A DNA stretch of 63,828 nucleotides from NCBI GenBank assembly GCA_900317475.1, contig ONGY01000019.1, forward strand, positions 1 through 63,828. The letters are read 5' to 3'. Under the pieces are notes generated by a model that worked only from the letters and a program-made list of their open reading frames with translations, did no database searches and was not told where the DNA came from. Shown piece by piece: positions 55,149 to 63,231 of this stretch (position 1 is its first letter; every line of letters begins with the position of its first letter). The translations under genes and the position numbers were made by a program. Origin of the DNA: an uncultured Lachnospiraceae bacterium (lineage in GTDB: Bacteria > Bacillota > Clostridia > Lachnospirales > Lachnospiraceae).

Positions 55149-56984
55149 TTATTTTTCCAGTTCCTGTACACATTTCTCTGCTTCATCGAGGATGCGGCCG
55201 AATTTATCGAGGGCTGCATCAATCGGAGCTGCCGTCGTCATGTCGACGCCCGCATGCTTCAGTTCATCCAGCGGATAAGCACTTCCGCCCATGGAAAGAA
55301 ATTCGAGATATTTCTTCACGGCGCTGCTGTTTCCGGCCGACTCTCCCTTTTCATCGGCCGCCCTTTTCGCCTTCAAGATGCCCTCGGAGAGTGCCACGGC
55401 TGCAGAATAACTGGTCGCATATTTGTAAACGTAGAACGGGCGGTAGAAGTGCGGAATCCTTGACCATTCATACTGCACTTCGTCATCGACGGCGAGTTCC
55501 GGCCCGAAGTAAAGCACAATCAGCTTGCGGTAGAGGTCATTGAGAGCCTGCGGAGTAAGTGCCTCGCCGCGCTCTGCCATTGCATGTGCTTCGCGCTCGA
55601 ATTCGGCAAACATCGTCTGGCGGTAGACCGTTCCCTTGAACCCTTCGAGATACTGATTGAGAAGGAAGAGCCGCTCCGCCGGATCCTTTGTCTCTTTCAG
55701 GAGGCTGTCAACAAGCAGATTCTCGTTCACCGTCGAGGCAACCTCAGCGACAAAGAGCGTGTAGTCGGCGTACTGAACCGGCTGATGGTGTTTCGAATAC
55801 CAGGTGTGCATCGAATGGCCCATTTCGTGTGCAATCGTCGAAACGGATTCGTAGTCACCGGTATAGCTCATGAGAATAAACGGATTGGAATCGTAGGTGC
55901 CGGATGAGAACGCGCCGCCGCGCTTGCCGGAATTCGGATAGACGTCGATCCAGCGGCCCGCAAAAGCGGACTTCACGGTATCTGTGTACTCTTTTCCGAG
56001 CACCGAGACGGCCTTCAGTACCATCTGCTGCGCCTCTTCGTATGTCCAGGACGTCGTGCCTTCATGCGTGAGAGGAACATAAACATCGTAATAATGCAGC
56101 TCATCAAGGCCGAGTATCTTCTTCCGCAGCGCGACATAGCGGTACATGTCGGGAAGATGACGGTGGACAGCGTCAACAAGGGAATCATAGACAGACACCG
56201 GGATGTGTTCCATAGCCATTCCCATCTCAAGGGAAGATCCGTAATGGCGCACGCGCGCCTGCGCGATCCAGCTCTTCACGATTCCCGAATACGACGCGGC
56301 AAACGTGTTATTGTGAGACTTGAACCCATCGTAAAAACTCCGGAATGCATGCTCTCTCAGTCTCCGGTCAGAGGACTGCTCGAGCAGAATGAAATTTGCC
56401 TGCGTGAGTTCATGTTCCTCGCCCGCGCTGTCTTTTACAGGTGCAAACTTGAGATCCGCATCCTGAAGACTGTTCGCAATTTCCTTCGGTGCCTCGAAGA
56501 CCTCGCCGAAATTTGCCATGATCTGTTCTTCCTCTGCAGAAAGAACGTGCGGTTTCTCATCGATCAGCTGCTCTAAGGCGAAACGGTAAGGCTCCATGAC
56601 GGGGTCATCGGCGATCTTCTTCAGCTGCTGCGCCGGAAGCGAGAGAATCTCCGGCTCTGCGAAGGAGACGCGGCTTCCTGCCGCGACATATTTCGACATG
56701 CCGCGCGCCATGAGTGCCTGGGCCGCAGGATCACGGGTATCCTCGGACTCGCGCAGCATCGCATAGGTCAGAAGATTGTTGAAGCGCCGCTCAAGCGCCG
56801 TACTCGCATCATAGCAGGCACGGATATCTGCAGCTGTGTTCAGTTTTCCCTGAAAAGCGGCGACTTTGTCGACATCCGCATCGACCGCGGCAAAATCCTT
56901 CTCCCACGCCGCGTCATCTTTATAGAGTGTGGAGAGATCCCATTGAAACGCGGGATCCATATTCTTTCTTTCCTTCATTTCCAT
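55149..56984 (-). CDS. pepF: Oligoendopeptidase F
   Basis: PepF is a cytoplasmic zinc metallopeptidase (M3 family) that cleaves peptides of about 7-17 residues, working downstream of oligopeptide uptake. The zinc motif is IAHEMGHSMHTW near residue 395. The N-terminal helical domain and the M3 C-terminal blocks (EFEREAHAMAERGE; VYKYATSYSAAVALSEGI) are complete. 611 residues, family length. Starts at 56984 with GAGGG nine bases upstream; an internal ATG at codon 9 is possible. Confidence 0.94.
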   Translation of the reverse strand: MEMKERKNMDPAFQWDLSTLYKDDAAWEKDFAAVDADVDKVAAFQGKLNTAADIRACYDASTALERRFNNLLTYAMLRESEDTRDPAAQALMARGMSKYVAAGSRVSFAEPEILSLPAQQLKKIADDPVMEPYRFALEQLIDEKPHVLSAEEEQIMANFGEVFEAPKEIANSLQDADLKFAPVKDSAGEEHELTQANFILLEQSSDRRLREHAFRSFYDGFKSHNNTFAASYSGIVKSWIAQARVRHYGSSLEMGMAMEHIPVSVYDSLVDAVHRHLPDMYRYVALRKKILGLDELHYYDVYVPLTHEGTTSWTYEEAQQMVLKAVSVLGKEYTDTVKSAFAGRWIDVYPNSGKRGGAFSSGTYDSNPFILMSYTGDYESVSTIAHEMGHSMHTWYSKHHQPVQYADYTLFVAEVASTVNENLLVDSLLKETKDPAERLFLLNQYLEGFKGTVYRQTMFAEFEREAHAMAERGEALTPQALNDLYRKLIVLYFGPELAVDDEVQYEWSRIPHFYRPFYVYKYATSYSAAVALSEGILKAKRAADEKGESAGNSSAVKKYLEFLSMGGSAYPLDELKHAGVDMTTAAPIDAALDKFGRILDEAEKCVQELEK

Positions 56985-57049
56985 ATGATTGAACCCTCTT
57001 TTCTGTTTATTGCTTCACTCTTTCACTTTCTGTCCGCGTGATCTTATTC

Positions 57050-57982
57050 TCATTCTGCAGATTCATCGGAATCCGCGTTTTTAAAATAGCATGTATAGCC
57101 GTCATCATCCGAAATGGGCACATACAGCATCATGCGGTCTGCGACCCCGTCGGAGCTGACCATGAACGGAAGGAACTGACAGCTTCCCTCGTAATTTCCG
57201 TCCGAATCATAAAGCAGGAAAATCTGCCAGACATCCGAGTATGTGCTGCGCTCATCTTCGTCCGGAACCTTCCATGTGCCGCTGTATTCCTGACCGAGAA
57301 TGTTCATCGTATATTTTCCGTCTTTTGTCGGAACAAAAGTGAAGGAATTCTCGTCCGAACCAGTTTCGTAAGTGAATTGATTTGTAGAATCCTCACCCAT
57401 TCCGATGAATTCCCAGCTGTGAAGGATCTGCGGTTCTGCGCCCTCCTTCGATGCAGTTATGGTTCCACCATCGGAAGTGCCTGTTTCGGTTCCGGTAAAC
57501 TCGATTGTCCAGTTTTCATCGCCTTCAGAAATATAAATATCAAGGTATTCTGCGGCAGAATCGGCGTCCGCAAATGCCCATGCGGTTCCCTGCGCCTGGC
57601 CGTCTGAAACCAGTCCGTATCGCTGCTCGATGACGCCCTGATCGTCTTTGAACTCATCGGCAAACCACCATGTGCCGGAATAGTTCTCCCCACTGACCGT
57701 CATCGCGTACGTTCCGTCCGAACCCACAGAGAAAAGCGGGATGTTTTGCTCCGACAGGTCGGAGGCTGTCGTGAGCTCAGAAGTTTTGGCGTTATAAAGG
57801 CCGCTGAAGGTCCAGTCCTGCTGAATCCAGTACGAAAGCGCATCGGACGTCGGCGTATCGAATGTGTAGGTCTCTCCCACGGACCGTCCCGTATCCGGAA
57901 GGCTGCTGCCGCACCCTGTAAGAACCGCAGCTGCAGCCAGTGCAATCGCCATAGCTCCTGCAAACTTACTTCTTTTCACCAT
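57050..57982 (-). CDS. Lipoprotein with two related domains, function unknown
   Basis: A 310-residue exported protein with signal peptide MVKRSKFAGAMAIALAAAAVLTGCG (positions 1-25; lipobox LTGC near residue 24). Two related blocks follow: GTYAMTVSGENYSGTW near residues 90-105 and KYTMNILGQEYSGTW near 230-245, each with a preceding beta-rich segment and a following W-containing, Asp-rich part. This indicates an internal duplication. No family recognised. The ATG overlaps the helD stop by 17 bases, with GGAG upstream inside helD, so expression is coupled to HelD. Confidence 0.8.
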   Translation of the reverse strand: MVKRSKFAGAMAIALAAAAVLTGCGSSLPDTGRSVGETYTFDTPTSDALSYWIQQDWTFSGLYNAKTSELTTASDLSEQNIPLFSVGSDGTYAMTVSGENYSGTWWFADEFKDDQGVIEQRYGLVSDGQAQGTAWAFADADSAAEYLDIYISEGDENWTIEFTGTETGTSDGGTITASKEGAEPQILHSWEFIGMGEDSTNQFTYETGSDENSFTFVPTKDGKYTMNILGQEYSGTWKVPDEDERSTYSDVWQIFLLYDSDGNYEGSCQFLPFMVSSDGVADRMMLYVPISDDDGYTCYFKNADSDESAE

Positions 57983-60179
57983 TGGAACTCTCCATTTTCT
58001 CCGCTGATTGGGAAACCGCTCCGGCGGGGAGCAGTTTCGTCATCGGACCGTCCGACAGGACGATGAGCCGTTCAGTAGCACGCGACACAGCGGTATATAG
58101 TCTGTGCCGGGCGAGCAGGTTCACCGGATAATTCTGTGCCGTTGCATCGGGGATGATGACGGTATCAAATTCGAGTCCCTTCGCGTCAGCAAGCTCGATC
58201 ATAAATACACCGCTCTTCGGCAGGCTCTTCTCCCCGGACAGATGCTGCGGCGCATCCGCGCCGAGAAGACCCTGCACAGCCTTGAGACTGCGGCGGTTGA
58301 TGCTCACGACTGCGGCAAGTCCGCCGTCCTTTGCGCGCTCTGCGGCATCTTTTATCTGCCCCCGCAGCGCTTCGGTGTAACTGCTCTCGTCCGTAAAGCC
58401 CTGGATTACCGGTTCCGTACCCGGACGCTGCACCGATTTTGCCATGAGCTTCTGCTCTTCCGGAAGGAGTCCCGCGAAAATCTCCGTGATCTCCGGCGAG
58501 GACCGATAGCTTGTCTTCAGCGGCAGTTCGGTGACTTTCCGCCCATAGCCGTCAAAAAGCGTATGAATCCTCTCGAATGTGATATTGCTCTCGTGAATGG
58601 ACTGGAATTCATCCCCGAGCAGCATGAATTTTGCCGTCGGATAGAACCGGGCAAGCGTCATAAGCTGTGACTCGGTGTAGTCCTGCACTTCATCGATCAT
58701 TACATACTGCGCCATCCGGTCGCACTGGCCGGTCAATGCCATCTTGAGATACAGCCACTCGATGGAGGTGAGATGATCCTTCCCGAGCAGCCGGCACCCG
58801 ATCCGCTCGATATTGAGCCAGCCATACTCCCGAATCGTTTTGAACGCACCGCCGTTGTCGTTCAGCAACGCATTCTCCTCCTTCGCCGTCATATCCGCAT
58901 CGCTGATGGAGAGAAGCCGCCGCTCTTCCTTCTCCTGCTCCCGTGCCTCTTCCGCCTCATCGCTGTCTGCGGAAGCGTCAAAACTCATATCGTATCCGTT
59001 TTCTTTCTCCTCCCGCTTCGCCGATTCCATTCTGCGGCGCAGCGCAGATTTCGTGCGGTCAATGAGGTCCTCCGTCACAACCTGCACGAGCCTCACGCCC
59101 AACGGGATCCGGCTGCTGTACTGCCCTATGATGTCATAAATCTGCCCGCGGCCGAGAATGCGGGTTCCCTTCTGTGTGACAGGCTTTAAATCCTCTTCCT
59201 CAAGTTTCAGCTCTGAGAGCTTTTCATCAATCATCCGAAGCGACTCTGCCTTCGTGTCGTAACCCGGGCCGCCGACCGGAACCTTTGCGGATGCCAGAAA
59301 TTCCTGCCACGTCTCGGTCGTCGGATTCTGCTCGCCGAGGTCCGGAAGCACGCCGGAGATGTACTGCGCAAAAATCGGATTGAGCGTGAGCAGTACGACA
59401 TTTTCCGGACGAAGGGTCTTGCGCTTGTGATAGAAAAGATAAGCGATTCTCTGCAGGAGGACACTGGTCTTGCCGCTGCCGGCGATGCCGTTCACCAGAA
59501 GCACCGGCACATCCGGATAGCGGATGACCGTATTCTGCTCCTTCTGAATCGTGACCGTGATGGCCTGCATTTTATCGGTGCGGCGCGCCGAGAGAGAACG
59601 CAGCAGCATCGGATCCTCGATGGCTACGGATGTGTCGAAATACGATTTCAGCTGGTCCTTCTCGAGGTCAAACTGCCGCCGCAGCAGGAGATCGACATCA
59701 ATCCGGCGTCCATCCACCGTGTAATACGTTTTTCCGTTGTCCTGATTGTAATACGTCTCCGCAATCGGCGAGCGCCAGTCGATGACGATCGGAGTTGTCC
59801 CATCTTTCTCTGAGACCGCCGCCCGTCCGATATAGTAACTCTCCGGCTCCTCATCGGGTTCAAACTGCAGCGTAACCCGCGCGAAATACGGCGAATCAAG
59901 CAGCAGCCCCACCTTCTTCAGTTTATCCCTCAAAACTCCGGACTGCACGTTGTAACTGTCGATATAACGGTTCCACGTCTCGATTTCGGCGTACATCTCC
60001 GTCTTTACCTCATCGTCCGCCGTGTCAAAGCGAAGATTGTCACGGATATCATTCTTCTCTTCCGACGCCGCCTGATCGAGCTTCATCGACCTCTCTTCGA
60101 GTCCCACTTTCATCATCAGAAGCTGCTGATACACCTCCGACAGGTGTTTCTGCTCTTCTTTCAATACTTTCTCGTCCAT
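57966..60179 (-). CDS. helD: HelD-like ATPase (RNA polymerase recycling factor, UvrD/Rep superfamily)
   Basis: HelD binds RNA polymerase and frees stalled enzyme using ATP. The 737-residue protein has an N-terminal coiled-coil arm (about residues 1-115), Walker A NGIAGSGKTSVLL near 230, LLTLNPIFAQYIS, DEVQDYTESQL (motif II) near 490, GDEFQSIHES, LKTSYRSS, and the C-terminal helicase motif TAVSRATERLIV. It lacks a Cys-rich iron-sulfur signature, which argues against an AddA/RecB type. AGAGGA lies 6 bases before the ATG; the gene has a promoter and a CGTCAAAACT motif in its leader. Confidence 0.92.
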   Translation of the reverse strand: MDEKVLKEEQKHLSEVYQQLLMMKVGLEERSMKLDQAASEEKNDIRDNLRFDTADDEVKTEMYAEIETWNRYIDSYNVQSGVLRDKLKKVGLLLDSPYFARVTLQFEPDEEPESYYIGRAAVSEKDGTTPIVIDWRSPIAETYYNQDNGKTYYTVDGRRIDVDLLLRRQFDLEKDQLKSYFDTSVAIEDPMLLRSLSARRTDKMQAITVTIQKEQNTVIRYPDVPVLLVNGIAGSGKTSVLLQRIAYLFYHKRKTLRPENVVLLTLNPIFAQYISGVLPDLGEQNPTTETWQEFLASAKVPVGGPGYDTKAESLRMIDEKLSELKLEEEDLKPVTQKGTRILGRGQIYDIIGQYSSRIPLGVRLVQVVTEDLIDRTKSALRRRMESAKREEKENGYDMSFDASADSDEAEEAREQEKEERRLLSISDADMTAKEENALLNDNGGAFKTIREYGWLNIERIGCRLLGKDHLTSIEWLYLKMALTGQCDRMAQYVMIDEVQDYTESQLMTLARFYPTAKFMLLGDEFQSIHESNITFERIHTLFDGYGRKVTELPLKTSYRSSPEITEIFAGLLPEEQKLMAKSVQRPGTEPVIQGFTDESSYTEALRGQIKDAAERAKDGGLAAVVSINRRSLKAVQGLLGADAPQHLSGEKSLPKSGVFMIELADAKGLEFDTVIIPDATAQNYPVNLLARHRLYTAVSRATERLIVLSDGPMTKLLPAGAVSQSAEKMESSNGEKK

Positions 60180-60229
60180 TCCAGTTCCTCTTCTTGTTCC
60201 TGTGCGTCAAAACTTCTGCGTATCTTTTT

Positions 60230-60257
60230 ATTATACTGCCCGGCGCAAGTCTAACAA
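60230..60257 (-). promoter_or_regulatory. Promoter of helD and the duplicated lipoprotein gene
   Basis: Minus-strand -35 TTGTTA (60257-60252), 16-base spacer, -10 TATAAT (60235-60230). The 5' leader is about 45 bases and carries CGTCAAAACT at 60205-60214. Confidence 0.65.
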
Positions 60258-60272
60258 GGATTTTGACAAAAG

Positions 60273-60306
60273 AAAAAATGCGCCGGCGGAAACTCCCGCC
60301 GACGCA
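60273..60306 (-). terminator. Terminator after manA
   Basis: An 11-bp GC-rich stem (TGCGTCGGCGG/CCGCCGGCGCA with one G-T pair) and a run of six Ts on the minus strand. Confidence 0.9.
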
Positions 60307-60383
60307 CTGTTTTAAGAACATCTGTTTTACGGATTTTGTCCGCTGCCTGAACACCAACCGGAATTCCGGCAGCCCGGCCGGAA

Positions 60384-61592
60384 TTATTCCGCAGCTTTTA
60401 CGGAAACCGGAATTTTGGCAATCCTGCCCAGTTCATTCTCGAGAAGATCAAAATCCTTTGTCTCATCCAGAAGCTTCAGGGCAGCTTCCACCGCTCTTCC
60501 CGCACAGCCCTTTTCTCCATCGGTCACGAATTTCTTTCTGCCGGCCTCACTTCCATCTTCTTTCACAAGATGGATATCCGCCGTGAGATTTGCCGGTGAA
60601 ACTGCCAGATCGGAAGAAAGCTTTATCTGAATCGTAATCGGATTTTTCTTCGCGCGGACCGTCGTGAGAAGAACATCCGCGCTTCCCTTCATCTTCCATT
60701 TTCCGCTGCCGGCCGGAAGGAAGAAGCTGTCTCCCTTCCTGTAATCCATCTTGTCGTCGCCGCAGCTGATCTTTCCTTCGCCATCCAGAACCAGAATGCT
60801 CAGGAAGGACTCCTCTCCCACTTCGCCGGAAACCTTATCCGTCGTACTTCCATTGAGATTGATTTTGTCGACCGTGAAATAGTCGCAGTCGGCAATATGG
60901 GGATAGGAACTCTTCGGCTCTGCCGGTTCGCGCTTCGTCACATCAAGAGCTTTTGCGATGTGCAGTTCACGCGGCTTTCCGTCCTTGCCGATGCGGCCAT
61001 AATCATAGACGCGATACGTGACATTCGAATTCTGCTGAATCTCCGCAATAAGGATGCCGGCGCCGATTGCGTGCAGCGTGCCGGATTCGATGAGCAGCGC
61101 ATCTCCCTTCTTCACATGGACGGCATTCAGAACCTCCGTCAGTGTGTTGTTTTTGATACGCTCTTCGAATTCTTCGCGGCTGATTTCCTTCTTGAATCCG
61201 TAATACAGGAATGCTCCCGGCTCGGCGTCGATGACATACCACATTTCCGTTTTGCCGTACTGATTTTCATTTTTCAGAGCATACGCGTTGTCCGGGTGGA
61301 CCTGGATCGAAAGATTCTGCTTTGCATCGATGAACTTTGTGAGAATCGGGAACTCGCGGAAACGGCGGCAGTTCGTACCGAGGACTTCCTTTCCCTCTGC
61401 ATCGATGAACTGTTGCAGTGTCCTGCCTGCATACTTTCCGTTCACAATTGTGCTCGGTCCGTCCGGGTGGCAGGAAAGAACCCACGCCTCGGCGCAGACA
61501 TCACCGTCATACTGGACCCCATACTCGTCGACCAGACGATGGCCTCCCCAAAGATAATCCTTGCAGGCCGGTTTTAACTTCAGAATACCCAT
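60384..61592 (-). CDS. manA: Class I mannose-6-phosphate isomerase
   Basis: ManA interconverts mannose-6-phosphate and fructose-6-phosphate. The metal-binding segments are QVHPDNAYALKNE and KTEMWYVIDAEPGAF near residues 95-125, and GTLHAIGAGILIAEIQQNSN near 190. The protein starts MGILKLKPACKDYLWGG at 61592 after GAGGG; the frame is open to 61826, but this is not conserved. Length 402 residues; a C-terminal extension of about 90 residues (from about 310) follows the usual firmicute core. Confidence 0.93.
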   Translation of the reverse strand: MGILKLKPACKDYLWGGHRLVDEYGVQYDGDVCAEAWVLSCHPDGPSTIVNGKYAGRTLQQFIDAEGKEVLGTNCRRFREFPILTKFIDAKQNLSIQVHPDNAYALKNENQYGKTEMWYVIDAEPGAFLYYGFKKEISREEFEERIKNNTLTEVLNAVHVKKGDALLIESGTLHAIGAGILIAEIQQNSNVTYRVYDYGRIGKDGKPRELHIAKALDVTKREPAEPKSSYPHIADCDYFTVDKINLNGSTTDKVSGEVGEESFLSILVLDGEGKISCGDDKMDYRKGDSFFLPAGSGKWKMKGSADVLLTTVRAKKNPITIQIKLSSDLAVSPANLTADIHLVKEDGSEAGRKKFVTDGEKGCAGRAVEAALKLLDETKDFDLLENELGRIAKIPVSVKAAE

Positions 61593-61719
61593 TATTCCAT
61601 TCCCTCTGCTTTCTGACTGCTTCGTGAATGCCAGAAAGTGCCGCGGTGCGCAAAAACTCTGCCTTCCTGCCTTCATTCTCTCCCGGATGAGACGGCCTTC
61701 GCCGATGCGGCGCGGTTTT

Positions 61720-62646
61720 TCACGGCCACTCGAGCACTCCCTGCCGATAGAAGAACGCAAACATATCCGCGATTGTCTCCCTGGCCTCCGGAATGATTGG
61801 AAACATCGGATAAGCATGAAAGACATTTTTCTTTATCTCCAGCTCACAGGGATGGTTCCCGACTTTCAATTTCCGGCAGAGCTCTACCGAATCATCGTAC
61901 AGCGCCTCTGTGTCCGTTGCCGAGAGGAAGATCGGCGGAAGCCCTTTATAATCTCCGAAAATCGGCGATGCATAAATTGAGTGCAGAACCTCCGGGTCCG
62001 GATGCTTTGTCCCGAACTCAACCTCGTACTGTCCCTCGCTGTTGACGCTGTCATGAAGCATATAGTCCGTGCCTGCGTTCCCAAGATGCGACGGATAGCG
62101 ATATGCCTGATTCACACAGGGTGAAAACGCCGCGATCCCGCACGGCAGCGGGATATTCTCCCTCTTCGCCTCAAGTGAGACAGAAAGTGCCAGCGTTCCT
62201 CCGCAGCTTTCACCCATCACAAGGATGTGTCCTGCACCTGCCCTGTTCACAAGCTCCTTATAGAACAGTACGCAGTCGTCAAAACCCGCCGGCATGATGT
62301 TCTCGGGTGCCAGACGATAATCATTGGCAACCACGGTATATCCGTAACTGCCGCACAGATACTGCGTGATCTGCCTCCGCTCACGGGCGGCCCCGGTTGT
62401 GAAGCCGCCGCCGTGGATATACCAGATAACAGTGTCCTTCCTTGCTTTGTCCGTGGTGTTTGTGATCACCTCCGCATGAAGGCCGGAAAAATCTGCACTT
62501 TCAACCTTCATGCCTTCCGGACACTTCGGCAGCCTGCGCCGTCTGTTCTTCTCCCGCTCCGCCGCAAAATCAATATCCACCACGCTCTTCGGCGCGGAAG
62601 CCATCGCGAGAATTCTGTTAAACCGCATTGCTTCAATACTTGGCAT
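61720..62646 (-). CDS. Alpha/beta hydrolase, hormone-sensitive-lipase-like esterase
   Basis: An acetyl-esterase-type hydrolase of 308 residues. Oxyanion-hole motif HGGGF near residue 90, nucleophile Ser in GESCGGTLAL near 160, and Asp and His (TDTEALYDD; NVFHAYPMF) complete the triad. The start at 62646 (MPSIEAMRFNR) follows AAGGAG; the frame is open to 62778. Substrate unknown; no neighbours suggest one. Confidence 0.9.
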   Translation of the reverse strand: MPSIEAMRFNRILAMASAPKSVVDIDFAAEREKNRRRRLPKCPEGMKVESADFSGLHAEVITNTTDKARKDTVIWYIHGGGFTTGAARERRQITQYLCGSYGYTVVANDYRLAPENIMPAGFDDCVLFYKELVNRAGAGHILVMGESCGGTLALSVSLEAKRENIPLPCGIAAFSPCVNQAYRYPSHLGNAGTDYMLHDSVNSEGQYEVEFGTKHPDPEVLHSIYASPIFGDYKGLPPIFLSATDTEALYDDSVELCRKLKVGNHPCELEIKKNVFHAYPMFPIIPEARETIADMFAFFYRQGVLEWP

Positions 62647-62676
62647 TCCAGACTCTCCTTCTTTCACACTCGTATA

Positions 62677-62704
62677 ATTATACCGCATACCAGATCCATG
62701 AGAA
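62677..62704 (-). promoter_or_regulatory. Possible promoter of the esterase gene
   Basis: Minus-strand -10 TATAAT (62682-62677) with a weak TTCTCA at -35 (62704-62699), 16-base spacer. Confidence 0.4.
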
Positions 62705-62838
62705 AAAAATGCAAAGTGCAGGGCTGCCTGCAGTCTGCTCTGCAGTCCGCACCTGCGGCCTGCAGAAGGACCCTGCATCCGGTCTTAAAGGTCCTGAAAA
62801 GGTGAAAAGACCTTGCAGAATTATTAAAAAAATCTGAT
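62705..62838. other. Repeat-rich spacer before tRNA-Met
   Basis: Contains several CTGCAG-type repeats and overlapping short inverted repeats (GGACC/GGTCC and AAGGTC/GACCTT, about 62767-62815) that could form alternative hairpins. No gene recognised. Confidence 0.3.
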
Positions 62839-62867
62839 TGACAAGAAACCGCCGTTTTTATATACTT
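62839..62867 (+). promoter_or_regulatory. Promoter of tRNA-Met
   Basis: Plus-strand consensus promoter: TTGACA (62839-62844), 17-base spacer, TATACT (62862-62867); 28 bases before the tRNA. Confidence 0.85.
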
Positions 62868-62895
62868 GTGAGGCAGTGCGAAAAAGCGCCGCTGT

Positions 62896-62969
62896 GGCGG
62901 GATAGCTCAGCTGGCTAGAGCATGCGGTTCATACCCGCAGTGTCGAGAGTTCGAGTCTCCCTCCCGCTA
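62896..62969 (+). tRNA. tRNA-Met (CAT anticodon, elongator type)
   Basis: A 74-base cloverleaf: acceptor GGCGGGA/TCCCGCT (first pair G-U), D stem GCTC/GAGC, anticodon stem TGCGG/CCGCA with loop TTCATAC, T loop TTCGAGT. It lacks the three G-C pairs of initiator tRNA and resembles elongator tRNA-Met of Bacillus, so elongator Met is preferred over Ile2. The CCA end is not encoded (ACTA follows) and the T stem has one A-C mismatch. Confidence 0.92.
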
Positions 62970-62980
62970 CTATACTTAAT

Positions 62981-63027
62981 GGCTCCGAAATGCCGCAGAT
63001 ACGGTAATTTCGGAGCCTAATTTTTTG
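62981..63027 (+). terminator. Terminator after tRNA-Met
   Basis: An 11-bp stem GGCTCCGAAAT/ATTTCGGAGCC followed by TAATTTTTT. Confidence 0.85.
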
Positions 63028-63231
63028 TCTTTATTGCCTTCATGGGGCAAAACGCCAAAAGCCCCCGACGCCGTATACAGCGTGAGGCAGAAATAACGGG
63101 TGGAGGCAAAATACCTGGCTTTTTTAGCCCGGGAATATAAACAGTGCCGCTCCCGGCCGGTTATCCGGCACAGGAACGGCACGTTTTTTCAATAATCGGT
63201 TCCGGATCCTGTCGGACCCGTCCCCCGATCG
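63028..63231. other. Unexplained spacer between tRNA-Met and clpB
   Basis: About 200 bases with no convincing gene. It contains two GGCAAAA-type repeats (63053, 63105) and the hairpin listed separately. Confidence 0.35.
63144..63189 (+). terminator. Second plus-strand hairpin with T-run
   Basis: Outer GTGCCG/CGGCAC stem, inner CCGG/CCGG stem, then GTTTTTT on the plus strand; it may protect clpB from read-through or, less likely, terminate a small RNA from the 63-kb spacer. Confidence 0.5.

Noticed and set aside
62976..63182. Minus-strand frame of 68 residues between tRNA-Met and clpB
   Set aside because: It overlaps both terminator hairpins, has no ribosome-binding site and no recognisable protein features.
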